NCBI GenBank assembly: GCA_900239685.1
Contig: OENT01000153.1
Coordinates: 120,124 to 184,123, forward strand
DNA: 64,000 nt
DNA from: Rotaria macrura
Taxonomy: Eukaryota > Rotifera > Eurotatoria > Philodinida > Philodinidae
Direction of reading: 5' to 3'
Shown here: positions 48,919 to 64,000 of the stretch, piece after piece
How positions within the stretch are numbered: position 1 is the stretch's first letter
Layout: every line of letters starts with the position of its first letter
Notes under the pieces: model-generated
Database searches by the model: none
What the model was told of the DNA's origin: nothing
Seen by the model: the letters and a program-made list of their open reading frames with translations, nothing else
Position numbers and translations under genes: made by a program

Positions 48919-51221
48919 CTATTTACCCGGTTCAATAACGATCTCTGGTATATTCATATGATTGTTAGCTTGACTAGGCTTCTTGGAATTTTTCGATCTC
49001 ACAAGAAAATAAATACTATAGATTAAAGCAGCACCTGCATCGATCAATGCAAATATTAAAAATAATAATCTTGATTGAAGACGCGTATAAATAAATGAGG
49101 AGATAATCAAGCCAACTCCACGGCCTATGATGTTTTTGTTTTTCAATTAGAAAAATATCAAATAGATACTTATTCAAAGTTCATACCTAAACCAAATGAA
49201 ATTCCATAGACAACACCTTGTAATGTACCAGCAAGTCCCGGTGGTGCTAAAATAGACAAACGACGAGAACAAAAAAAAAGAAACAAATAAGATGTCAATT
49301 CTCTTAAGAAATTAATTATTCTTTACCAATCGAATCCGCTTTTTGAGCTATGAGTACGTAGAGTATACCAAAATTAAAATAATGCATGGTCTCCATAAAT
49401 AATAGATAGTAAGGTTGACGAATGAGATAATAACCCCCAAATCGAATTGTAAATGCAATTAAGATAATGACTGAAGATGTATTCATACCTAATAGTTTAA
49501 GCATTCGTCCAGCAATAAAAAGTGCCATGAATTCAGCTGTCGCTGATATTAACGACATCCAACCAACAATAGAATGAGATTGACATGGAGCTATTTCATC
49601 AATATATAAATACAAGTACTAAAAAAACAATGAAATATTATTACATTAAAGTATTTCAATTATAGATTTTACTATGGTTAACTTCTAGCATAGATGTAAT
49701 CATACGAATATTTACTTAATTCGGCTTTACTTTTCGATTAGAACTCAATTAATATTAATAAAATTTATTTTATTTTCCTATACAAATAATATTTCTCATT
49801 GAATTTCGTTACTTTTTACAATAGAGATTAGACTAGTAGGGCAGAAATGAATTACTTCACATGTTTTCTTTTTTGTCTCTTACGTTGTCGATAGTAGAAA
49901 ATTAGAATAAAACAATAGATTTCTTTTTCAATTCTGGTTCTTTCTATTTGTTTGAATTGCCATAGAAAAGAAAACTAAGGAAACAGGATCTAAAGATTAT
50001 ACGTACCGGATCAAGAGCTGCATAAGACATTCCCCAAATGAATGTGAGTGAAAGAAAAACGATGACATCAATTTTTTTAAGTAAAGGTAAAAGTGCAGCT
50101 GCTTTGAATCGAGATGAATACTTATTTTCATTTTCTGTTGAAGCATTTTTTACTCTTAAATTTTCCATAGCTTGTTCATTATTACCATCTGTTGTTTTCT
50201 GTCGTGGCTTTTCTGGTTGAATGCGAATAAAACTTGTTACACATATACATAGAGTTGTCGTGATACAAAACATAATAATATAAACTAAGTCCGTATGAAA
50301 AACCTCATAGAGACGACTAGCAACAAAAGCTGACAGTCCGAAACCAACAGTACCCCACACACGTTGCTGTCCGAATATATCAGGACGTGATAAAGTAGTA
50401 AAACCTATGGATGCACCAATAGTTATGCCACTTGAAATCAGAACTGTACCCATAACAAATATAAGTGCATAAAGAAGAACAACTATTGTTTGTTGAGGAT
50501 AACGTGCTCCATGACAAAAGTGTGCTACTGAACAACTTATATTACAGGCATCGGTTAAAGATTCATTGCCTATACTTGTCGATAAAATTGAACTGTAATT
50601 TTCTATATATTGATCAACAGGTACACGGTATTGAATTCCACATGACGATAATTCACTCATATCAACTGAAGATTTTAATATTTCACGTGTATGTTGTGAA
50701 GTCATGTTAAATGCAAAACTTAATGTGAAATTATCTTTCTGACATATTGATTGATAAGAACATCCACATCCCGATCTTGATGAACATTGTTTAGCTACTT
50801 CTTGACTAGCACAAAAATCTAATGTACGACCTAGTTCATGATCATAGATAAAATCAGCTTTAATATAATGTGACTTAACTGTTGGTAACATAAACATTAC
50901 ACTGTATAAGGCTGTGAAAAGAATAAGAATAGAATTGAATGTTAATAGATAACGACGCGAATGATCAGCAGTAAAACCCAATAATGGATTTGTAAAAAAG
51001 ACAATAAATGGAATAATTAAATTAGAATATGCAATTTCAGTATTTGATAAACCACGACTACGTAATGTTATGTTTAATATTGGATAGAGTATACCAAATG
51101 CCGAAAAGAAAAGAAAATAATGTGCTTTCAATAGAATATAATGTCGATGAACAAATGGAATGGATGAAGTTGGTGCATTAACAATATTTGTCGTCGGTGC
51201 TAGCACGGATGGTGATTCCAT
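48919..51221 (-). CDS. MFSD6-like major facilitator, copy 1
   Basis: Four exons: 50007-51221, 49327-49618, 49187-49246, 48919-49124; 590 aa. About twelve hydrophobic helices in two bundles: six before and six after a large loop. Typical MFS features are the TM2-3 loop region with DHSRR, the RVWGTVGFG motif, and PPGLAGTLQGVVYGISFGLGRG near TM10-11, characteristic of the MFSD6/MFS_1-like group. A Cys-rich extracellular insert (about 130-230) with several sequons lies between the first helices, as in MFSD6. The substrate is unknown. Downstream (5' to 3' on minus) nothing else follows until POGLUT; the paralog (copy 2) lies upstream in the same orientation. Confidence 0.85.
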
Positions 51222-53371
51222 TTTTTGTTTTTGGTGATTAATATTTTCTCATATCTGAAGACATTAAAAAAAATTTTGATTATTAAATTGATTTATGTCA
51301 ATGGTAATGTTCATAAACAATAATTATCAGCTACCTGTCTATGTAAGTCTAGCATCAAAGAGATGGAACAACAATCATGATGAGAATTTACACAATAATG
51401 ATCGTTCTCTGAAAACTACTCGAAGAGACGAAAGAATGCAATGGAAAAAAGAGACCGCTGTGTATTGCGTTCTTCAAATAAGGAAGAAGAAGTATCAAGG
51501 TCAAAAAAACAAGAAAAAAAATGAAAGAGAATAATGTTTTTCTATAAAGCGAGCATTATGGTATTGTTCAAATATCAGACTCTTCTCTTGATATATTAAT
51601 GAATAGAAAAACCAAACCTGATAAACTTTGCCCCGTTTATATTTCTCAAAAATAGCATGGTTAATCTTCCTTTTAAGCATTACAACGTTATTTCATGGTA
51701 GAGAACCAAGAAAACGAAAACTTCCAGAATCGAAAATTTCGAATAAATCTATTCTAAATATCACATTTATAAACGTCTTGACATAATCTGGAAACAATAT
51801 ATTATTCAGATATATTCTATTTTGAACTGAAATATTTGACTAGTGAACATGATTTATCAATCTCTTTTTTTTGTTTTTCATCTTTTAATGTTAGCTTCAT
51901 GATAGTTATAAATTTAGAATCAATGCTAGAATTGGTTACTGTCTAAAATAAACATAGTTAAGCTCTTTTTTTTTAGAAAAGGAAACGATAGCCTGTTACT
52001 ACTATTTTTTTTTTTCATAGGAAAGCATGAATAGCTACACGTTAATTAACAGTTTATTTTTATTTTCTTGTTAATTAAAGAATAGCACTGATGTATGATC
52101 ATTTGCACGTATAAATTTACTGAGATACTCAATTAATAAAATAGAAGCAAAAATCATGTTTTATCGCCCATTCGAATAGTAGAAATAACAGCGGGACTAT
52201 GTGTTCTTGTTGCTTTTTCTTTCTCAACAAACATTTTTCATAAGCTCGCGCATCAAAGAAGAAAAAGCAGACAACTTCGCTGTATGTGTTCCTTCCGTCT
52301 TCGAGAGTAAAGATTAACTTTTCACAAAGAGAACATCGGAAAGGATATGTATATATATATATATATGCATATGTATTCTTTGATTCAATCAATTTTCTTC
52401 ATTTCAAAACCAACTCCTAACTTATAGAATAGTGTCTACCAATGCTTTGGCTTGTTGATGATGATATAAGCATATAATTATATATATTTCAATATAAATT
52501 ATACTCGTTTTAGAATAAAATACGCGTGAAAAGCTAAGAAGGAAAAGAAATATTTCCTTAAGTGGCTACAGTAGACACATTCTCTCGCTTATTTTTCATC
52601 TCAATATCAAAAAAATGTTATTCAACCAGTGTATATATGCATGCTAAGAATATTACTAATAGCAATGAAGCGAAAGATTACTTTGTGTATTTCAACATGC
52701 AATTTGTGTTTGTAAGAAAAAAAAATCATAAAATTATATTGATCAATATACTTGATACCTAGATTCGTACGAAATTGAATAACTTGGCAATAGTATTAAC
52801 TGAAATAATCAAAAACATGTCATCAAATATTGAATTAGATCTTCAGTAATATTCTTCTAGAGAATTTATCAATTAAGAAAAGAAAATTTAAATAATACAT
52901 AGTATTTGACGAAGGATATACAAACTGAATATTCCGAGAGTAATCGAACTTATTCGGTAAATTTTTAAAAAAATTCGAATAAATTTCTCTCTACATAAGA
53001 ATAAGAATATTTTTTGCCCTAGATTTCCTAGATTATTACAGATGTAAATAATGTTCATAAATAATTTTCGAGAAAATTCGATATGTACCTCTTTATTATG
53101 AAAGTACACAAGCTATTACATGTATGCTTTCTTGAAGGCATGATTATTCACTAATAATTATTTACGAGATGAAGTAAATATTAAAAAAACAATCTTCAAA
53201 CACCAAATCGATGGATCAACATCTACTCTATTTATTTTCATCATAGAACAAAAAAAAAGTGTCAAGGAGATTGCTATCTAAGTTACAAATAAACGAATGT
53301 GTTCAGTTTCTAGGAATGTTCATTGAAACACAACTCTAAGGATTAGTATAGCATTATATGATTCGATTATT
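51222..53371. other. Spacer between the two MFSD6-like genes
   Basis: Promoter of copy 1 and 3' region of copy 2. AT-rich with a TA run at 52349-52366; frames at 51295-51534, 52129-52392, 52562-52762 and 52888-53109 have no recognisable content. Confidence 0.4.
52349..52366. repeat. Short (TA)n microsatellite
   Basis: Nine TA units in intergenic sequence. Confidence 0.9.
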
Positions 53372-55932
53372 CTAGAGTTTATTTTTATTATTATTATTTG
53401 TTGCCATCATGGGTAATGATGGTAAAGTTTCTTGATTCAAATGTGCATCTAAAAAACATATATATGTAGTGTTACCTTTCTCAATAGAATTACCTTCTTC
53501 GGCCACAGCATCATGTTTTGCTGAGGTAATGACATTTTTACTTGAACATTTCTTAGATATTATTGAAAAATAAATCGAATAAAAAAGAGCAGCAATAATA
53601 TTCAAGATAGCAAAGACAAGAAAAAGAAGCCGTGGTTGAATAACGATGTAGATATATGAAGAAACGAGTAAACCAATGCCACAACCTAGAAGAAAAACGC
53701 ATTACATCTCAATACTAGTAGATAACTAACTAAAGAAAATTGTTCGACAGGCACGTTTAACGTCATCTTGTACATTCATCAATCATTAGCTAAACCACGA
53801 GAGAATATTCTTTTAAATGTAGGCAGTAATGAGATGTCAATTAATTTTCTTTGAATCCGATTCTTTATTCATAGTTACATTCATCATGATTATTTCTAAT
53901 TCAATAGAAATTAAACTGATGTGTGTAGGACTATAAATTCGATCATGAAAAATATTTCGTATTCAATACATGATACACATTGGTGCGTCGTAATTGAAGA
54001 ATTTATTTTTTCGGATAGCATATTCAATTTTTACAACGTATTCTACGCTGAATTACATTTCTTTCTCGATTATAGATTGGGGATGTGATTTTTCTAAAGA
54101 TTGTATTCAATAGAATAACTATGGTCATTCTCATATTCGTTGTCTTTATCAAAACCATTAGTTCTTGTTTCGGAATCAGTTTACTTCGACAAGATTTCAT
54201 GGCAATATATCTCATGACAAAAACAAAATATTGAAATAAATCAAACAATTTATCGAAGGCGAACGACTAAAGAAATTAGATGACTATCAAATTAGAATAA
54301 GACATCGTACCTAAACCATGCAAAACACCATGTGCAATTCCTTGGAGTGTTCCAGATAGGCCAGATGGTGCTAGAATACGTGATACAATAGTTTTTTTTT
54401 CGCACTAGACAAGTATTTCTATATTACCAATAATATCTGCTTCTTGAGCAATGAAAGTATAAAGAATACCAAAATTAAAAAAATGCATTGTTTCTGTCAT
54501 TAAGAAATAATTCGGTCTTGGTAAAAGATAATAACCACCAAACCGAATAGAAAATGCCAGAAAAATAACAACAGCTGTGAAGTTTGGACCAAAAAATTTT
54601 ATCACCCTCTTAGCAGAATAAAATCCTAGAACTTCAGATATGGCCGCTATTAAAAACATAAAACCAATAATAGAGCGCGAATGACATGGAGCCATATCGT
54701 CAACATATAAAGTAACATACTTGAAGAAAAAAACAAGATCTTAAAGTATTTAAATAAATAATGAACTATTCATTTACCGGGTGTAAACAGCCAAAACACA
54801 TACCCCAGATGAATGCTATTGAAAGAAAAATAAATACATCACGATTTTTGAGTAATACCATAAGTGTTGAAAAGTTAAATTTTTCTTTTTTCTCATTGGT
54901 CTTGTGTTCATGTTGATGTATGGGAATAAAACTTGTCACAATAATTGTCAAAATTGAAATAACATTAAACAACACTACATAAACGTATTCACTTTGAAAT
55001 AAATCATAAATACGACTTGAAGCAAAAGCAAATAATCCAAAGCCGATGGTACCCCAAACACGCTGTTTGCCAAATAAATCTCCATGTGGTAAAGTAGCAA
55101 ATCCTATTGATGCACCCAATGCTACCGAAGTTGTCAGTAAATTTGAACCACAAATATAGACAAGTGCGTAGAGAGCAACATAGATCATTTGTTTTTCATT
55201 TCTTAAACCAGGGCATAAGAGTGGAGTAGAACAAGTTATTTGACATTTCATTGTCGATGAGTTATGAAAATCTTTTAGAATAGAAAAAGAAAAGAAACTA
55301 TTGCTTTACTTTTTTCAGTTAGTGATGAAAAAATTGAACTAACCTAATTTATCCGTTAATAAATATTTATCGATAGGCACTCGATAATTGATACCACATT
55401 CATGTTGGATATCATCATTCAATTCTTTTTGCGAATCATTTGATTTGATCGTAAATGTAATGTTAAATGACGAATTTTTGTTTTGTGAATATGCTCGAAA
55501 AGAACAACCACAATCTGATCTTGATGAGCATTTTTCTACTATATCCTGAGTTGTACAAAAATCGATTGAATATTCTGATCGTTCCGAACGATATAGATTG
55601 CCTTGAATATTTCGATAATTGATATGTGGAAACAGAAATAAAAATGTAAAAGCGACACAAACAATGACCAGTAAGACATTGAATGTCAAAAGAAAACGAC
55701 GAGATTTGTCTGCAATAATCCCCGCCAATGGACTAGTCAGAAAAACTAGAAATGTAAGGATTATATTAAATAATGAGATTTCCGTATTTGAAAGACCATG
55801 AGAACGTAAAGTTATATTTAGTATTGGGAATACAACACCGAATCCAGCAAAGAACAAGAAATATTGACTTTTGAGTAAAATATGATAACGTTTTATAAAT
55901 GATAATATAGAACAGCCAATTGATGAATCCAT
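53372..55932 (-). CDS. MFSD6-like major facilitator, copy 2
   Basis: Five exons: 55344-55932, 54778-55271, 54428-54719, 54311-54370, 53372-53685; 582 aa. Clearly paralogous to copy 1 along its whole length: same N-terminal HYILLK-YFLFF segment, GLSNTEI motif, Cys-rich extracellular insert (CSSRSDCGCSF), RVWGTIGFG, WGMCFG, APCHSRSIIGF and PSGLSGTLQG. The last three introns sit at identical positions and phases; the 292- and 60-nt exons are the same length. It has one extra 72-bp intron (55272-55343) in the extracellular insert that copy 1 lacks, and a longer, Asn/Lys-ending C-terminal tail. The intron before the last exon is 625 bp. Confidence 0.84.
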
Positions 55933-56548
55933 TGTTAAATCGAAGATAAATTCCTACTTCGGCTAATGATTTCTTCTATAATTTTACTCTAAAAACAGAA
56001 AGAAAACTATTAATATCCTCTTCAAAATAAGAATAAAAAGAAACTAATTAGATAAAGAAGTTTTTGTGTGATTTTATTTGTTCCGTTTAGCTAAAAGAGA
56101 AAAAGAACTACATTCATCTTTCATAAATGTAAAGATATTCCAACATGTCGATGTATATATGTCGGTATGTATCTGTAATCTTTTTCTTTCAGAGGTATGC
56201 TTATTAAAAAAAATGTTTCCATATAGAATTACAGAATATTTCATGACTTATTCTTTTCAGTCAGATAACACTGATTTCTCGACAGTATCGGATTCTTATA
56301 ATGAAGCAAGATTAAGCCGATTAGTCATCTGAATAATGAGATTGTGTTAAACTTACGGAAAAACGTCATTCATAAACATTCGATTCATGCTCACAATGCG
56401 AAGGTGTCCTACAAGTAAATAGGTTCAGTCTGGTATAAAGTTCTGTACAAGAAGAATGGATACAACAAGGATTTTGTATTAATAAAAAAGCACTTGAATG
56501 ACAGAAAAACAAAAGTTTATTCTATTTTTTGTTTGAAATTTCTTAGTG
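55933..56548. other. Intergenic between MFSD6-like copy 2 and AFG3L2
   Basis: Promoter side of copy 2 and 3' flank of AFG3L2. A TTTATT at 56516-56521 (AATAAA on the minus strand), about 28 bp past the AFG3L2 stop, is a plausible polyadenylation signal. No gene seen. Confidence 0.45.
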
Positions 56549-61118
<4,570 letters not shown>

Positions 61119-62231
61119 AATCTATAAACAAAGTGTTGCACAATCATGAATGTCATAATATATTTTTCATATTTTCAGGTTATGTAACCAATTTTGTTCT
61201 GTAGACATTCTCCCGAGTGCATTTAAATCAGCTAACCATCGAGTTCATGTTACGTATTGCTTTCAAACTAGACTTAGCAATTGTATTCTTCATTTCTTCA
61301 TCCAACACTCTATTAGATATTATTTAGAACCAATCGACCATATCAAATAAATACGTGCGCGATGTTCAGTGACATCTACTTTTGATGATGTATAGATCCA
61401 TCTTATTCCAGATATAATAGCATCGTGATCAACATGAAAACAAACATTCAGTCTGTATTTTATGCCATTTGTCATTATGATTCTTCTTTGTATGCTGTTG
61501 TGTCTAGTATTATAGAAAGTATTTTCACTAGTCCCTGATCTTCTTTTTTCTTTTAGTTCTAGTGTGAAGAACGTTGACTTCAGTAGTACTATCTTTTCAT
61601 CATCCGATTAAATTTTACGATATAATATTGCTTAGAGCTAACTATAGCAAAAGCACGCAGAGGGATTGATTCAAATCGGATGAAAAATATTTCATGAATC
61701 ATGTCCGAACGTATGTGAAAACATGTTCTATCTTTTTATTTTGATCTATATCGAGTGACAAAAAGATTTATGTTCATTGAATTCAAATAATTCTCAAATA
61801 TGTATGTGTCTAATGTCACTGATCTGAAAGCAGGACATCTCCGAGTCATCTCACTTGAACAAGGCTCTTCGTATCTGATTCATGAGATGAGTTGTACATA
61901 GGTGTATAGAACATTATAACCCTATAATAGTGACTTACAGTTCGAAGACGTTTCTCGTGTGATGTCACACGTCTCGACTATGATCCTATATGTTACTTGC
62001 AAGATTTTTAAATATTCGTATCGAAACCATACACATATAAACAGCAGTGCCGACGATATTTGCAGAAACATATATGTAGATCTTAAGTGATAATTTAACC
62101 AAAACGAAGATGTTCATTGAAATAATAGAAGCATATTAAGTAATAAGAAACTTTGGTTTGATATTTTTTATTCAAAGAAAAATAGCCATTGATAGAAGAA
62201 TGTTAATTACAAATCTACTTAAAAAGAAACA
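61119..62231. other. Intergenic, AFG3L2 promoter side
   Basis: About 1.1 kb with no gene. A near-perfect palindrome with a CRE-like core (CGTGTGATGTCACACG, 61956-61971) lies about 840 bp upstream of the AFG3L2 start. Its regulatory role is speculative. Confidence 0.4.
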
Positions 62232-63181
62232 TTAGCATTGTTCTTCATCAGGATTCATTTCAACAATATGATGATTCAATTGAACATTAACAAAAGGTAA
62301 ATTTTCGAAACTATCTTTTATTGGTAAATGAAAATAAGTTATATATGGATTTAATGGTCTATCTGTTTTTCTTGGTACATCATATAAATTACTATTGTTT
62401 ATTTTTCTTTTCAACGATAACTGTCTATCATCGATAGTTTGTAAATTTTGATGAGTTGATAATGAATTCATTGTAGATATTGTTGAATTCGGATGATATC
62501 GTCGAAAATAATGACGTATAAGTACTTTTTTAATATTCCATGGAATTTGCTGCTCATGTGATTTGTTTTGATCAATGACTGATTTCCATCGGTTAAGAAT
62601 GTATCGATCCAATGATGGACGATGACGCCTCATATAGGTTCGATTCTCAACGGATGATCGTTTCTGAATAGAATTCAAAAGCAAATTGAATGAATTACGA
62701 CGAAAACAATAGTTTACAGGAGGACATAATAGTTTATCATTCATTATCATATGACTATGATTGATAGTAGTTAATTGTTTTCTAATACTTTTGATTCGAA
62801 GAAAATCAGCATATTTCAATTCATGGTTCCTATCATAGTTTTTACCAAAATAAATCTTCCAAATTTTATCACGTTTTTCTTCATTAACAAGTTCTTCTTA
62901 AAGAAATAATTATGTATAAAATAGATTTTCATGCTTTTGTTTTCCTCTTAGGAGCAAACTATACCTAGTATCTGTTTAGTTTGTGTGTGATGTCGAAGTG
63001 TCTTAATGAATAATTTCGTTCGACTTTGTAGACAATCTTCTATTATTTCAGTGCGAGCTCGAATTTTAAGTCCTAACATACATACAACACTAATAGAATA
63101 CCAAAATAGAACAATAATTATGAAGTAAACAGCACCAACTGGATCGCGTGTGAAATCAGTGAAAGTCGTTGGTTCATTCAT
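62232..63181 (-). CDS. Single-pass membrane protein (possibly KCNE-like)
   Basis: Two exons, 62965-63181 and 62232-62896, join in frame to give 293 aa. A short N-terminus (MNEPTTFTDFTRDP) is followed by one strongly hydrophobic helix (about 16-40) and a long basic cytoplasmic part rich in Lys, Arg, His and Asn. After the helix come KIRARTEI and, about 50 residues on, EEKRDKIW; the spacing of a basic juxtamembrane segment and an acidic-Trp patch recalls KCNE (MinK-type) potassium-channel beta subunits, but KCNE proteins are much shorter and the match is not secure. The C-terminus ends acidic (NPDEEQC). Real-gene status is inferred from the clean splice, frame and membrane segment; the family is unknown. 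Confidence 0.6.
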
Positions 63182-64000
63182 GGTTTCGTTTTGATTATGA
63201 TAATGATAATAACGTTGAAATAGTTTTGATTATAGTATTAGTAACAATCAGCCTCGCTTTCATTGGTCTGATATCAAAATTTTATCACATATAAGAAATA
63301 GAGAGAACAAGAGAAAAGAAGAAATAGAAAGAACGAAAAGAAAAAACGAATGAATTTAATTCAAACATTAGTTATAGTTAGTTCTTCTGTCCTTCTAAGA
63401 TATTCGTGCTAATAGCTGGACAATATGTCTTTTCATTTTATTATGATAAATAGTAGCTAGTGAAGAAAAAAAAGAAAAAGAAATGCAACAACTCACATTT
63501 AATTCATTGTTCAAGATTCTGAATCATCAAATTATTTCTAGTAATTATAATCAGACATGTCAACCTTTAAATCATACTTTCACTATGGATAAATTAATCA
63601 GAGATCGACGAGTAAAAGTATTATTGTTAACGCCCTTGTACAGAAAGTTAATAGAAAATTTTTGCATAACACGATATCAACATACCGTGAGTATCTTCAC
63701 AAAAAAAATACTGATGATAAAATAGCTTACATCGCCATGAAATCGTTTAAAAATAGTGCTGCCAGTTCTTCTCTGTCGCATACTCAACTGTATGAGATTA
63801 TAACGCAAATGTAATAATTCCCAAGAAACCTACATAATTAATATGGATTTTCTTTCACTAAAACGAAATCCTTGTTTCTTCTTACATGCAACTATTGATT
63901 CGTTCTAAAAATGACTTGAATATTCCATATATAACTTCTATTGTAAGGTGCGGGAAATTCAAAACTTTAGCATAATTTTTATTTTTCAATGTTTTATATA
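63182..64000. other. Window end, no firm gene
   Basis: Promoter side of the single-pass membrane protein gene. A plus-strand frame at 63483-63725 (80 codons, basic, segment MDKLIRDRRVKVLLLTPLYR) has a GTGAGT donor-like site near its end (about 63686). It could be the first exon of a divergent gene, but the joined frame stops soon after the candidate acceptor, so I do not call it. Confidence 0.4.

Noticed and set aside
61956..61971. CRE-like palindrome CGTGTGATGTCACACG
   Set aside because: A single site 840 bp upstream of AFG3L2 is not enough to claim regulation. Recorded only as a note in the intergenic entry.
63483..63725. Possible first exon of a divergent gene at the window end
   Set aside because: Joining through the GTGAGT donor to the nearest acceptor gives a stop within a few codons, and no domain is visible.

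Overview
This is eukaryotic nuclear DNA from an invertebrate animal. It is strongly AT-rich. Genes are split by mostly short (about 50-80 bp) GT-AG introns, and several proteins are typical of metazoans: a CRIM1-like receptor, an N-terminal RASSF, a claudin/PMP22-type tetraspan, a Ly6/quiver protein, MFSD6-like carriers, POGLUT2/3 and JMJD7. AT content, compact introns, tandem paralogs and decayed DNA transposons suggest a lophotrochozoan. A bdelloid rotifer of the Rotaria/Adineta kind is my best guess, but this is inference: no rRNA, mitochondrial or spliced-leader sequence is present to prove it. There is no prokaryotic operon, CRISPR array, rRNA or recognisable tRNA.

Layout. 1.65-9.93 kb (+): an eight-exon CRIM1-like gene whose second intron holds an intronless secreted-protein gene on the opposite strand, and whose last intron holds a long inverted repeat. 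11.4-12.5 kb: a decayed short-chain dehydrogenase pseudogene (+). 15.5-15.7 kb: the tail of a dead MULE/FLYWCH-type transposase (-). 16.8-20.7 kb (-): RASSF7/8-like with a long poly-Asn tract. 22.5-23.2 kb (+): claudin/PMP22-like tetraspan. 24.9-27.4 kb (-): a small coiled-coil plus ubiquitin-like protein, then JMJD7. 27.7-36.8 kb (-): three tandem membrane-anchored M28 metallopeptidases, two of which share an almost identical 836-bp block. 36.8-42.7 kb: gene-poor, with palindromic and MITE-like elements. 42.7-46.1 kb (+): a Ly6/uPAR protein and the ER glucosyltransferase POGLUT2/3. 48.9-55.9 kb (-): two tandem MFSD6-like transporters. 56.5-61.1 kb (-): AFG3L2, 13 exons, with a hAT-like MITE in its largest intron. 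62.2-63.2 kb (-): a single-pass membrane protein.

Gene structures were rebuilt by hand. For every multi-exon gene I checked that exons join in frame through GT-AG sites and that the summed length is a multiple of three. Examples are CRIM1-like 1096 aa, AFG3L2 796 aa, POGLUT 495 aa and JMJD7 350 aa, all close to the family sizes I know. Functionally the genes are unrelated housekeeping and cell-surface functions; the only clear clusters are the M28 triplet and the MFSD6 pair, both tandem duplications. I found no convincing new multi-gene system. The most unusual items are the M28 conversion tract, the nested gene, the palindromic elements, the orphan coiled-coil/ubiquitin-like gene, and two stop-free introns of length 3n in AFG3L2.
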